Part shown: positions 28,256-37,578 of the stretch, in pieces
Layout: each line of letters starts with the position of its first letter
Position numbering within the stretch: position 1 is the first letter of the stretch
Assembly (NCBI RefSeq): GCF_000237085.1
Contig: NC_016627.1
Span: 3,720,118 to 3,784,117 of the forward strand
From: Acetivibrio clariflavus DSM 19732
GTDB lineage: Bacteria > Bacillota > Clostridia > Acetivibrionales > Acetivibrionaceae
Direction of reading: 5' to 3'
DNA length: 64,000 nucleotides
Program-made: the position numbers and the translations under genes
Notes under the pieces: model-generated
The model's database searches: none
What the model was told of the DNA's origin: nothing
What the model saw: only the letters and a program-made list of their open reading frames with translations

Positions 28256-29826
28256 TCGTCTTCCTCCCACGCATATTTCTCAAGCTCTGTTCTTTTGGAT
28301 TGCGGTATAAACACCTTAGCAGGTATTTTCACGCTGCCGGGCAGAAAATCTGCAAACGAGCTCACATAACCAGGCTTTCCAAGATTGGGAGCTTGAGTAA
28401 ATATCCACGACAAATATTCAAAAGGATTCAATCCATTCTCTTTTGCTGTTTCAACTAGGCTGTAGTACACCGCGCTCGCTCTCGCACCACTTGGCGTATT
28501 ACTGAAAAGCCAGTTCTTGCGTCCGATTACGAAAGGCTTTATACTTCGCTCTGCACGGTTATTTGATATCTCCAATCGTCCATTCAGCATATACCTCTCA
28601 AGATATTTTCGCTGGTACTGAGCATATTGTACTGCTTTACCCAGATGGGTTTTGGGAAGTACATTTAATTTTCTTATCCAATCATAAAATTCATCTATGA
28701 TAGGCTTTGATTGCTTTTCTCGTTCTTTTAACCGGTTTTCCGGGCATAGCAATGCAAACTGTTTCTCCAAATGAAACAGTTTATCGCAATATGCTACTCC
28801 CTTTGCAGCATTAGACATTGCTTGCTTCTCTTTGGGCAGGGCTTCCATTGCGTCAAAAAACTTTCGCCGTACATGGGCCCAACAACCTACTACAGTTATT
28901 TTTTCGGGCAATTTGTAATACACGCTATATCCGTCTGCATGTAAGTATCCCGAAAAACCTTTTAGAAATTCTTCCGGATGTATATGCTTTCTGTCCGGCT
29001 GGTAGTCATAAAGTATTATCTGATGTTTTGCCTCTCCGCTCGTTCGATACAGACACATATAACTCTTCGACTGTGCCGCCTTCCCTGGTTCTTTTAGCAC
29101 CTGTACCACTGTTTCATCTGCATGCAGTACCTCATGCTCGCACAGCCGTTTCTTCATCTCCTCATATATCGGTTCCAGCCAATTCTCACAGGCTTTTATC
29201 AACCAATTTGACATTGTCTGCCTTGATATCTCAATGCCATTTTGTTTCCATTCCAGCTCCTGACGATATAAGGGAGAACCCATCATGAATTTTTGCGTCG
29301 CTATATGGGCAATTGTCTCGGGTGATGCAAAACTTCCCTTTATGACCGGTTCCGGTATATCTGCCTTTACAATGGAAGTATGGTCGGATGTTTTTTCACA
29401 GTTCCGGCATGAATAAACATGCCTAATATGACGCACTATTACCGCTTTTGCCGGAATAATCTTCAACTCATCACGAGTTTCCTTTCCCATTGTATGCAAT
29501 TCACTACCGCATTCCGGGCAAATACATTCCTTTTCGGGTAACTTGTGCTTATTACCTCCACCGGTAAATCTTCAGGAAGTTTATCTGTTGTTAGACGTGT
29601 TCTCTTACGGTAATAGCTAAATTATGAGTCTCTTCCTCTTCATTATTAAAAAGATTGATTTGCTCAATCTTTGTTTGTTCGCCAAGATAACACCGAATTG
29701 TTTACGCTTTGAAAGGCGTATTTGTTCCATAAACCATTGGACTTGTTGTTCCAATTCTGCAATCCTTCGTTCTTTTTCTTCAATTATATTAAGTAATTTT
29801 TCTACTGAAATTTCTTGTATATTCAT
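28252..29826 (-). pseudogene. tnpC: IS66 TnpC transposase, three frameshifts
   Basis: The long catalytic portion (28252-29499, 415 residues) is open: PLYRQELEWKQNGIEISRQT, VLHADETVVQVLKE with catalytic Asp, LHADGYSVYYKL, GCWAHVRRKFFDAM, and the Glu-containing GRLEISNNRAERSIKPF. The N-terminal piece (29826-29617) starts MNIQEISVEKLLNIIEE and is out of frame with it. The two frame changes found in copy A are here too; a further one-base loss occurs near 29549 (GTGCTTATT against GTGCTCTATT in copy A). Inactive unless rescued. Confidence 0.88.
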
Positions 29827-29890
29827 AGGATAATTTCACCATAAAAATTACATTAAATCCAGCTTTTTGATTCTTTTTTTGAATTTCTTC

Positions 29891-30265
29891 TTACGAAATT
29901 TGACGCTCTAAAACCTCCTTTCGGCTAAGCTTTTTTTCCAATCTTGCACTGTCGATAAGGCAAGCTAATTCGTTTACATCAAGAAGCATTGTGGTTGAAT
30001 CTTCTTCTGTTGGCCAGCGAAATCGCCCTCGTTCCAATCGCTTAAAGTACAGCCAAAACCCATCTCCATCCCATTCAAGGATTTTTATCCTGTTTCTCCC
30101 TCTGTTACAGAACACAAACAGTGCATTCATAAACGGATCAAGTGAGAAACTTTCTTGTACCAGTGTTATTAATCCGTTGATAGATTTCCTCATATCCGTT
30201 AATCTTCCGCAAAGATACACTGGTTTTTCATTCCATCTTATCATAACGACATCAACACCTGGCAA
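29891..30265 (-). CDS. tnpB: IS66 TnpB accessory protein, copy B
   Basis: Near-identical to 1122-1496. Differences include FCNRGRNRIK and the C-terminal KKLSRKEVLE. Intact frame, overlapping tnpA by 25 bases as in copy A. Confidence 0.9.
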   Translation of the reverse strand: MPGVDVVMIRWNEKPVYLCGRLTDMRKSINGLITLVQESFSLDPFMNALFVFCNRGRNRIKILEWDGDGFWLYFKRLERGRFRWPTEEDSTTMLLDVNELACLIDSARLEKKLSRKEVLERQIS

Positions 30266-30594
30266 ACTTTTTTTAACAATTCTAAGTCTGTTTCCGTGTT
30301 TACAGTGACATTACAGCCATTAATTTTAATTTCCAGTGTAGCTTTTGCAGGGTACACCGGTTTCGATGCAAGCTGCATCCATCCACTTGGTAGTTCGGTT
30401 TTGGATTCTTTTACTGCTTCTACTACTGTACACTTTGCTTCACTGACTTTTTTCTGCCAATAGTAGTATGTGGCTTTGCTTACTCCATTCGTTCGGCAAA
30501 ACTCTTTGATACTTTGCCCATTTTCAAGCCAGGTTTGTATTAATTGTGCCCACCTAGATAATTGTTGTTCAGTTGTTACTTTTTCCATGTCCAT
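30241..30594 (-). CDS. tnpA: IS66 TnpA accessory protein, copy B
   Basis: Near-identical to 1472-1825 (for example QTWLENGQSIKEFC against QNRLESGQSIKEFC). Helix-turn-helix at residues 15-50. Intact. Confidence 0.88.
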   Translation of the reverse strand: MDMEKVTTEQQLSRWAQLIQTWLENGQSIKEFCRTNGVSKATYYYWQKKVSEAKCTVVEAVKESKTELPSGWMQLASKPVYPAKATLEIKINGCNVTVNTETDLELLKKVCQVLMSL

Positions 30595-30709
30595 ACAATC
30601 ACTCCGTTTAATCTTTTTTACAGTGATTGTATCAGCTACGCAACTATTCTACTATGTAATGATCTATTTGACGGTTACCTTCCTTGTGAATTATAGAGCT
30701 CATTTGAAG

Positions 30710-30758
30710 GGAGTCAAGGGTAAAGACTTCGTCTTGCCTTATGGCAACCCTTGACTCC
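30710..30758. repeat. Hairpin repeat with GTCAAGGG stem (copy 2)
   Basis: Arms GGAGTCAAGGGT and ACCCTTGACTCC; inside is a second small stem AAGAC-TTC-GTCTT; it is followed by ATCCGC. Related to the hairpin at 19434-19481 in stem core and in the ATCCG that follows. It lies 31 bases outside the IS66 copy B terminus. The remaining sequence to 30888 is A/T-rich with no gene. Confidence 0.75.
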
Positions 30759-30888
30759 ATCCGCATTCGCTCAAATAAATAATCAAGCAGGGCATAATGA
30801 CAATATTGTAGATTTATCACCTAAACAAAAAATGATTTCTTTTATAGGTGTTGCATTTAATATCGCAATTTAGACCTCTCATATATTT

Positions 30889-31377
30889 TTAAAATATTAT
30901 TAATTTACCATCTGGCCATTTACCACTCCAACCACAAGGAAAATTACCCGATTCGTAAACTTTCAACAACTCTAGAAAGAATTCTGGCCTGTTTTTACAT
31001 TTACTATATGAAGCTTCCATTATAGCTCCCAACAAATCCCACTTAACACAATCGGTAAATGTCTTATCAAGATTATTACTTTCTCTAAATGCTTCAATTT
31101 TATGAACAATATTATTTTCTAAAAAAGCCTTTCCCTCTCTGGCTATTTTATTCCAGTTAGCAAATTCACTTTTATATTTATTGTTAAGAAATTCTGACAA
31201 GGCATTACTTGCTTCCAGTGTAGTATCTTCCCAAACGGGGTCAGTATAACACCTTTTCGCCTCATCCCAACTAAAAACATATATAACAGTATAATTAATA
31301 TTTTGTTTTATAGGATTTCCACAGTTATTAAACCAGTCAATACTTAAAATTCTATTCAAAAATTTGCTATTATCCAT
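30889..31377 (-). CDS. Putative immunity protein for the adjacent nuclease toxin
   Basis: 162 residues, soluble, helical: ILSIDWFNNCGNP near the start, YVFSWDEAKRCYTDPVWEDTT, then WDLLGAIMEASYSKCKN and a Gly/Trp-rich end (GNFPCGWSGKWPDGKLI). I do not recognise the family. It starts 4 bases after the toxin stop at 31382, the position where cognate immunity genes lie. Assignment is by context. Confidence 0.65.
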   Translation of the reverse strand: MDNSKFLNRILSIDWFNNCGNPIKQNINYTVIYVFSWDEAKRCYTDPVWEDTTLEASNALSEFLNNKYKSEFANWNKIAREGKAFLENNIVHKIEAFRESNNLDKTFTDCVKWDLLGAIMEASYSKCKNRPEFFLELLKVYESGNFPCGWSGKWPDGKLIIF

Positions 31378-31381
31378 TAAC

Positions 31382-32359
31382 TTACCTCCCTACTTGATTT
31401 ATTCTTCCCGGAATTCTAGGAACAAGATCACCACCTAACAGTCCATATTCAATTCTTTGCTTTATTGCTTGTTGAATTACCTCTTTAGCTTGAGACTCAC
31501 TTAATCCAGATTCTTTCAAAGCTTTATACATAGCATTTGTATACTCTAAATTTGTAGGTCTTTCACGATATCTTGTTCCTCCACGCCTGAATTGATCCCA
31601 AAACTTTTCCATATTGAAATGTGTCTCATAGTGTGGTGTTCCTGGTTGTGTAAACGCATTTCCTTCCAATTTAACAGCGATAGCCTCATCACTTGGAATT
31701 ACATCTTTATAAACAGCATTTTGGTTAACATGATGGGCTTGACCATGTGTTGTTTTATCATTTTTTAACATACCGTATCTATCCATTTTAGGAACTGACT
31801 CACTAACATCCACATTTACATCAACATCTGGTTTTGCATTTACTTCCTGCATCGCCTTGATGTAGTTTATCTGTGTCGGTGTTTTGGCTTGAGCTACATC
31901 TATATTCTTCAGTGCATTATCAAAGCTGTTTATATCAACCTCTATTCCGCCAACTATTGCTAATTTCGGACTGAAGGCGTTGTCAATTTGTTTCACCATG
32001 TTGTCTACTTGACTTTTTACGTTATCTATTTGTTTCTTTATGCTGTCTCCTACCGATGAAACAAACTTTCCTATTTTCGCTTTCGTTTTTTCTCCGGCTT
32101 CCATTAGCTTTTTACCGACTTTTGTATTCGGTAATGCTGAGCCTACTCCTCCCGATATCGCATCGGATACCCCCGATATCGCCACCTCTGTCCAATCTAC
32201 ATCGTCATTTACTAGCTTCTGAGCTCCCGCATTTATTGCTGCTCCTGTTACTCCCTCTATTACCGCTGTCTTCGCTGCCTGCTTTATTATCTGCTTTCCG
32301 GTTGCCTTTGCTCCTCCTTTTCCTGCTGTCGCTGCAAGAGATGCTCCTCCTTCAACACG
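31382..32359 (-). pseudogene. Polymorphic toxin C-terminal part with His-His nuclease domain, 5' truncated
   Basis: Open frame of 325 codons directly after an in-frame TGA (32360-32362). The first 150 residues are the Gly/Ala-rich region seen before the tips of RHS-type and other polymorphic toxins (GGASLAATAGKGGAKATG, TGAAINAGAQKLV, ISGVSDAISGGVGSALPN), followed by a coiled stretch and then the toxin: HGQAHHVNQNAVYKDVIP, GTPHYETHFNMEKFW, and a helical end. The His-His in AHHVNQ and the THF motif fit the HNH/Endonuclease VII superfamily. The only internal ATG (32185) has no ribosome site, so this is a displaced tip lacking the carrier. Immunity gene follows 4 bases later. Confidence 0.75.
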
Positions 32360-32647
32360 TCAAAAGCTTCTTATATTCATCAGTTATTGTTATCAAAAGT
32401 ATATTTAATATCAGACTTCACTTCCTAATAAATTATCCTTATCATCAGCTTATATACTTCCATCTACCAGTACGTTTTATGACATTCATAGATTATAACC
32501 TATTCATATTTTGCATATGTCTACACACAAAAGCCAGGATTATGATATATTCCTGGCTTTCTATTTCAAAAATTGTGTCTGAATAAGTACAAATAAAATC
32601 ATATTAAAAGTTAATATTATTTTTTAAATTCTTGTCGTTTTTTATTT
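32360..32647. other. Short intergenic stretch between toxin fragment and SUKH gene
   Basis: No gene. An imperfect inverted repeat around CCAGGATTATGATATATTCCTGG (about 32533-32556) could be a terminator for the SUKH gene read on the minus strand. Confidence 0.55.
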
Positions 32648-33082
32648 CTAAACATATCCACTCATTACAACGTCTATACCAACATTATTCAACAGTAAAT
32701 CTGCTAAAGATGGAGCAATCATTTTTGCTTCATCTATATCAAGATCTGAGAAACGACAAAGATAAAGTCCAAACCCCTCTTTACCATGCAAATAAATCAA
32801 TGCTCCTCCTTCATCATCACCAATAGCAAGTGATTTTGGCAGATATTTTTGAACAAAATATACTTCATTCATCTCAATACAACTGGTAGGTGACCAAATT
32901 CTAATATACATCTCATTTTTTACCTTTATTTCAACTTCTGTAGCTTCACGTACAATTTCTAGATATTCCAAAGGAACATCTATTGGTGAAAAATTAATCA
33001 ACTGTATTATTTCTTCTTCAGTTGCTGGTGGTTTTTTCACATCAACAGAATATAGATTACTTACATTATCCAATATGCTCAT
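32648..33082 (-). CDS. SUKH/SMI1-KNR4 family immunity protein
   Basis: 144 residues: PPATEEEIIQLINFSPIDVPLEYL..VREA, then WSPTSCIEMNEVYFVQKYLP with the family pattern, KSLAIGDDEGGALIYLHG (the common GDDEGG.. turn) and DEAKMIAPSLADLL at the end. These features match the SUKH superfamily. A ribosome site AAAGGATTGATATAAA precedes ATG 33082. It sits 33 bases after the dockerin gene and upstream of a toxin fragment; its own toxin is not visible, so it may be an orphan. Confidence 0.82.
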   Translation of the reverse strand: MSILDNVSNLYSVDVKKPPATEEEIIQLINFSPIDVPLEYLEIVREATEVEIKVKNEMYIRIWSPTSCIEMNEVYFVQKYLPKSLAIGDDEGGALIYLHGKEGFGLYLCRFSDLDIDEAKMIAPSLADLLLNNVGIDVVMSGYV

Positions 33083-33115
33083 TTTATATCAATCCTTTCA
33101 TATGGAATACCAAGT

Positions 33116-33739
33116 TTATCTAACATTTTCTGTAGGTGTAGGAGTTCCAATAGTCATTTCAGTAGGTACTGGTGTAGGAGTTTCAATTAAATTTTGTTTT
33201 GGAAACTCTTTTATCCTACCAAGTAGAAACAATTTCATAAAAGCATAGTCAATACTGTTGAAAACACCATCACCGTTAACATCTGATGCCCAAAGATCAT
33301 CTTCCACATTAAAATCATTTATTATTCCCAATAAATACATCTTCATAAACGCATAATCAATGCTGTTCACATCACCATTTCCATCAACGTCACCAATAAG
33401 CGGTTTATCTTCTGGAAATTCAGAAAACATTTTTATATAAGATGGAATTATCGGTTCAACAGGTAATTCGTCTATAAATTCATTCTGAATTTCTTTCGGA
33501 GTATAAACTGAATCCTGAACACTTGTATCAGTGATTTCCTCACTATTATCCTTTTCATTGCCAGTTAATTCTTCAGATATTGAAGTTGTATTTTCATCTT
33601 CAATTGTTAAGACCTGACCGTCCATTGGCAATTCTTCAAATGATTCGTAAATAACGTCAGCCATAACATTTGAGATTAAAATTTGAAGTAAAAATGTTCA
33701 TGAAACAATAAAAACAATCAATCTTTTACTTCTATACAT
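33116..33739 (-). pseudogene. Secreted type I dockerin protein with in-frame TGA in the signal peptide
   Basis: Dockerins dock proteins onto cohesins of the cellulosome scaffoldin. Two 22-24-residue Ca-binding repeats are visible: DVDGNGDVNSIDYAFMKMYL and DVNGDGVFNSIDYAFMKLFL, each with the Asp/Asn EF-like loop and the following helix. The N-terminal part is an acidic linker with no catalytic domain; a Thr/Pro tail (PTPVPTEMTIGTPTPTE) follows the dockerin. An upstream ATG at 33739 with GGGGGAG gives MYRSKRLIVFIVS, then TGA (33698-33700), then TFLLQILISNVMA, clearly one signal peptide split by a stop (possibly TGG originally). Without read-through, only a start at 33664 remains, which would give a cytoplasmic protein. 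Confidence 0.8.
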
Positions 33740-34060
33740 TTTGTTCTCCCCCATTAGTTTTAAATATAATAAATATTTTGGTTTAAAATTTTAGCAAATT
33801 AATGTCATAAAGTAAATACAAGACAATCTAAATCTGAATATTGAACCGATTAAAATTTGTCTATTTTATAATAATTCTCTATAAATTCCTCAAATGTTTT
33901 AGATCGTTTAGTGTATTTTCGCAAATTGCATCTGTATTTTAATCCTGGCTGAAACATACATATGAGACTTAAAACTCAAATCCTATGAGTGCCTTACATT
34001 TGATAATGCTTTCTTATTTGCTCAATAAACTTTTACTCTATAAACATTCACAAAACAAAA
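33740..34060. other. Intergenic stretch
   Basis: Promoter region of the dockerin unit, plus A/T-rich sequence without coding potential. It marks the change from accessory DNA (left) to core-like DNA (right). Confidence 0.5.
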
Positions 34061-34093
34061 AGAATGCCCAATACTTTTTGTATAAGGCATTCT
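34061..34093 (-). terminator. Terminator of the YtxH gene
   Basis: AGAATGCC and GGCATTCT with inner ATAC/GTAT pairs; the minus-strand transcript ends in TTTTTGTTTTG. It lies 24 bases after the stop at 34117. Confidence 0.8.
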
Positions 34094-34116
34094 CTATAAT
34101 TGATCTATAACCCAAA

Positions 34117-34482
34117 CTATTCCTCATCTGCCTTCTGTTCTTGCTCAATTTTCTCCTCTTTTTGCGCCTTCTTTTCCTTTATATCCTTTATTAACTTGTT
34201 AGTCTTTTTCAAAGCAGTTTTTATGTTATTTTGAACTTCAACAGCCTTTTCTTTCACATTAGCAGCAGAATTTCTTACATTTTCCGATGCAGCTTTAACA
34301 TTTTTTGCTATATCCTGTCTTGTTTCTTTTCCTGTTTTCGGTGCCAAAAGCAATCCTGCTATAGCCCCTGCAGCTGAACCAACTGTTGCAGCTGTTGCCA
34401 GCTTTTTAGCTGTCTTAATCTTCTTTGCTCTTTCCTTCTTTCTTTTAGCTTCCTTAATAGTATCTAACAACTTCATGCCCAA
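34117..34482 (-). CDS. YtxH-like general stress protein
   Basis: 121 residues. Signature GSAAGAIAGLLLAPKTGKETRQDI (short membrane-type helix then APKTGKETR) at about 38-60, followed by a long charged helix with KNVKAASENVRNSAANVKEK resembling LEA/apolipoprotein-type repeats, and an acidic tail. YtxH proteins are induced by stress and stationary phase in bacilli; their mechanism is not established. Start ATG 34482 has AGGAGG; M3 is an alternative. Monocistronic with its own terminator. Confidence 0.8.
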   Translation of the reverse strand: MGMKLLDTIKEAKRKKERAKKIKTAKKLATAATVGSAAGAIAGLLLAPKTGKETRQDIAKNVKAASENVRNSAANVKEKAVEVQNNIKTALKKTNKLIKDIKEKKAQKEEKIEQEQKADEE

Positions 34483-34536
34483 ATCCTCCTTATTTTTTAA
34501 TATAATTAATTTATTTTTATTCCTAAAATTACCATT

Positions 34537-35070
34537 TTATTCTGGACAAATTATAAATTTTGGTTTAATCACACCACAAGCAAGCCTTTTCCCTGAATTT
34601 CCCGAAGGCTGAGTTCTAAAATCATCGGGATTATTGTGTATTATCACCGACTTGCCCAATACATCTTTCACTTTAAATCTGTCGGTAAAAAAACACATTC
34701 TTGATAAGCCGTGATTGGAAAATAGAGGCGGAAAATCTCCGGCGTGGTTCCCATGGGGCTGACCATCGGGATTCCAGTGACCACCTGCACCTAGGAAAGG
34801 ATCTTCTGCATCCCCCACTTCACAGCAATTACCTTCATGAATGTGAAAGCCATGGGGGCCAACAGGAGCCTCTCCATTCTTACCCGGTTTGTAATCCGGA
34901 AGTCCTGTCACTTCAACATATACTTCCGTTCCTCCAGGAACATCCTTAAATAAGACATATCCTCTAATCTGCGGAGCTAATGGACCACCATGTATAAAGG
35001 CAATTGCTTCGTCACTGATTATAGGCCATGGATGCATTGCATTCATCATTGTCATACCGATTGTATTCAC
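34537..35070 (-). CDS. sodC: Cu/Zn superoxide dismutase family protein
   Basis: Converts superoxide to peroxide and oxygen. Metal ligands are in place: GFHIHEGNCCEVGDAEDPF, GAGGHWNPDGQPHGNH followed by AGDFPPL, and VIIHNNPDDFRTQPSGNSGKRLACGVI, which also holds the catalytic Arg-like C-terminal block. GTG at 35070 (VNTIGMTMMNAMHPW) is preferred because GGGAGG lies 7 bases upstream; the ATG at 35154 gives a Cys-rich leader without ribosome site. No signal peptide from that start, so a cytoplasmic or spore-related location is likely. Such SOD-like proteins occur as spore coat proteins in bacilli (family knowledge). Confidence 0.88.
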   Translation of the reverse strand: MNTIGMTMMNAMHPWPIISDEAIAFIHGGPLAPQIRGYVLFKDVPGGTEVYVEVTGLPDYKPGKNGEAPVGPHGFHIHEGNCCEVGDAEDPFLGAGGHWNPDGQPHGNHAGDFPPLFSNHGLSRMCFFTDRFKVKDVLGKSVIIHNNPDDFRTQPSGNSGKRLACGVIKPKFIICPE

Positions 35071-35270
35071 ACATAAGCCTCCCTGACAAAAAATTATCCA
35101 CAATATGCCTGAGATATTTTCACAAATGAATTGCCAACAAATTTTCAAAGACAATATATTATATTACAGATAAACTAATTTGTTACTTTTCCAAAATAAA
35201 AATGCCATTATTTCCAATACGCAATATAGGGGCCTTCAAAAAATTTACAATTTCTACAAATAAAAAAAAA

Positions 35271-35303
35271 AGGCATTGCCGGTTTAAAACTCAAGCAATA
35301 CCT
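35271..35303 (-). terminator. Terminator of the parE-parC unit
   Basis: AGGTATTGC and GCAATGCCT stem; the minus-strand transcript continues into a run of ten T. It lies 27 bases after the parC stop. Confidence 0.85.
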
Positions 35304-35329
35304 TTCCCTACTTTATCTCTTAAATGCAA

Positions 35330-37513
35330 TCAAATATCAAGTTTAATTTGATTGTCCTCTCTATCCTCTTCCTTTAAGTAACAACCTATGGCAGGTATGT
35401 TCTTTGTCCTGTAATATTCAAAATCCTTAAACGCAACTTCATTCAGCCTTTTTATACAGGTCATAACACTTCCCTTTTTCGATTTCATTACCTGTACCCC
35501 TTGAGAATCTCTAGTAGATTTCGGGTTTATACTTGAAGTATTAAATATCAGTACTTTATTTAGGCTGCTGAAAGCAACAAGTTCCTCATCTTCCAAAATA
35601 TGCTGTATATATACAACCTTGGACAAAGTACTGTATGCATTTGCCAGCTTTTTGCGGTTTGTCTTTGTTGCATAGCTGCTCAATTCAATCTTTGCAACTT
35701 TTCCATTCTCAAAGGCAAAAATCATGTATCCTTTATAATCATCAGTAGCTACTATATGAATAATCTTTTCATCTTCCTCAAGGCCCAACAGGTTTGCCAG
35801 GTATTCTCCAAGGCTGCTGGCTTTACAGTCCTCAATTTCATAAATTTTCAGTTTGTATACTACCTGCTTATTGGAGAACAAAAGCAAATCGGCCTTGTTG
35901 TGAGTTTCTATTTCCTGTATTATATAGTCATCGTCCTTAAGTTTATGCTCCGGATTTGCTCTTAATGATATAAGAGGTATCTTTTTCAGATAGTTGTGAT
36001 CAGTTAAAAACAGCTTTAAGTTGTAGTCTTCAATAAAATGTTCCATAGTAACTTTTTCAATATTCTCTTCATGCAATATCTCAGTACGTCTGGGCTGCCC
36101 ATATTTTTTCGCTACTTCCTCAAGCTGCTTTATAATTACCTTCTTTATCTTTTTTTCGTTGCCGTATAAATCCTTTAATTCTTCAATCTCCTTTTGAAGC
36201 TTCTCTATCTCACTGACTCTGTTTAAAATGTACTCCTTGTTTAAGTTTCTAAGCTTTATTTCAGCTATAAACTCAGCCTGTACCTGGTCCACCTGAAAAG
36301 CTTTCATGAGGTTGGGTACAACCATAGCCTCCTCTTCAGTCTCCCTGATCAGTTTTATAGCCTTATCTATATCCAGGAGGATCTTTTGCAAACCCAGCAG
36401 CAAATGAAGCTTTTCCGATTTTTTGTTTATGTCGAACATAGTCTGTCTTTTAATACAGTTGATTCTAAACTCGGTCCAATGGGTTAATATACCTTTTATT
36501 CCAAGTACCTTCGGACGCCCGTTTATCAATATATTGAAATTGCAACTGAAGCTGTCTTCCAATGGAGTCAGCTTATACAATTTGTTCATCAACGCATCGG
36601 GATCGGTATTTTTTCTCAAATCAAAAGTAATCTTAAGACCGTCAAGATCAGTTTCATCCCTTACGTCTACAATATCCCTAATCTTATTGTTTTTAACCAG
36701 GTCAATTACCGAATCGATAATGGCTTCTGAAGTTGTAGTATAAGGGATCTCATATACTTCAATACAGTTGTTTTCCTTGTCAAATCGGTATTTTGCCCTT
36801 ACTTTAAAGCTGCCTCTTCCGCTGTTATAAATATCTTTAATTTCCTTCTCATTGTATATTATCTGACCGCCTGTTGAGAAGTCAGGTGCTTTAAGATACT
36901 CAGAAATATCTACATTTTCATCTTTAATAAATTGAATAGCTGCTTCGCAAACTTCTCTTAAGTTAAAACTGCAAATATTGCTGGCCATACCAACAGCTAT
37001 TCCCTGATTGGCATTCACCAGGATATTGGGAAAAGTTATAGGAAGGAGTGTAGGCTCTTTCATGGTACCGTCATAGTTGTCCACAAAGTCAACGGCATCC
37101 TTGTCAAGATCCTTAAACAGCTCCTCGCATATCTTATCAAGCTTGACCTCAGTATAACGGGGAGCAGCAAATTGCATATCCCTGGAATAATGTTTCCCGA
37201 AGTTACCCTTTGAATCGACATAAGGATGCAGTAATGCTTCGTTCCCCTTTGTCATTCTGACCATTGTCTCATAAATAGCCGAGTCTCCGTGGGGATTAAG
37301 CTTCATTGTCTGTCCCACAACATTGGCCGACTTGGTTTTCTGCCCGGTCAAAAGTCCCATTTTATACATAGTATACAACAGTTTTCTGTGGGATGGTTTC
37401 AAACCGTCAATTTCCGGTATTGCCCTTGAAATTATTACACTCATGGCATAAGGCATATAATTCTTTTCAAGTGTATCAACTATTTTCTGCTCTATTACAT
37501 TTTTTGCGGACAT
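35330..37513 (-). CDS. parC: Type II topoisomerase subunit A (ParC/GyrA-like)
   Basis: DNA cleavage and rejoining subunit of topoisomerase IV or a second gyrase. 727 residues: N-terminal breakage-reunion region with MSVIISRAIPEIDGLKPSHR, HGDSAIYETMVRM, the active-site Tyr in FAAPRYTEVKL (about residue 120), then NANQGIAVGMASNI; a coiled-coil from about 400-470; a C-terminal beta region of about 230 residues in which I see no canonical GyrA box, favouring ParC. Start at 37513 follows AAAGGTGAAATAT. Lies 65 bases after parE; the pair closes with a terminator. Which of the two enzymes it forms cannot be proven here. Confidence 0.88.
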   Translation of the reverse strand: MSAKNVIEQKIVDTLEKNYMPYAMSVIISRAIPEIDGLKPSHRKLLYTMYKMGLLTGQKTKSANVVGQTMKLNPHGDSAIYETMVRMTKGNEALLHPYVDSKGNFGKHYSRDMQFAAPRYTEVKLDKICEELFKDLDKDAVDFVDNYDGTMKEPTLLPITFPNILVNANQGIAVGMASNICSFNLREVCEAAIQFIKDENVDISEYLKAPDFSTGGQIIYNEKEIKDIYNSGRGSFKVRAKYRFDKENNCIEVYEIPYTTTSEAIIDSVIDLVKNNKIRDIVDVRDETDLDGLKITFDLRKNTDPDALMNKLYKLTPLEDSFSCNFNILINGRPKVLGIKGILTHWTEFRINCIKRQTMFDINKKSEKLHLLLGLQKILLDIDKAIKLIRETEEEAMVVPNLMKAFQVDQVQAEFIAEIKLRNLNKEYILNRVSEIEKLQKEIEELKDLYGNEKKIKKVIIKQLEEVAKKYGQPRRTEILHEENIEKVTMEHFIEDYNLKLFLTDHNYLKKIPLISLRANPEHKLKDDDYIIQEIETHNKADLLLFSNKQVVYKLKIYEIEDCKASSLGEYLANLLGLEEDEKIIHIVATDDYKGYMIFAFENGKVAKIELSSYATKTNRKKLANAYSTLSKVVYIQHILEDEELVAFSSLNKVLIFNTSSINPKSTRDSQGVQVMKSKKGSVMTCIKRLNEVAFKDFEYYRTKNIPAIGCYLKEEDREDNQIKLDI

Positions 37514-37578
37514 ATATTTCACCTTTCCAAAATATTCATCATTTCAATACAATTCGCATCATTTTTATCAATTTTCTA

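Larger units (their letters stand above)
28252..30678 (-). mobile_element. IS66-family element, copy B
   Basis: Same gene order as copy A. The tnpA-side terminus ends at 30678 (GACGGTTAC). On the tnpC side no inverted terminus is visible: the tnpC stop overlaps the ATG of the next gene, so this end is probably deleted. The element sits inside the toxin-immunity array and splits it. Confidence 0.88.

Noticed and set aside
32056-32586. Leu/Pro-rich plus-strand ORF of 176 residues
   Set aside because: Antisense to the Ala/Gly-rich toxin region; composition is an artefact of the complementary strand.
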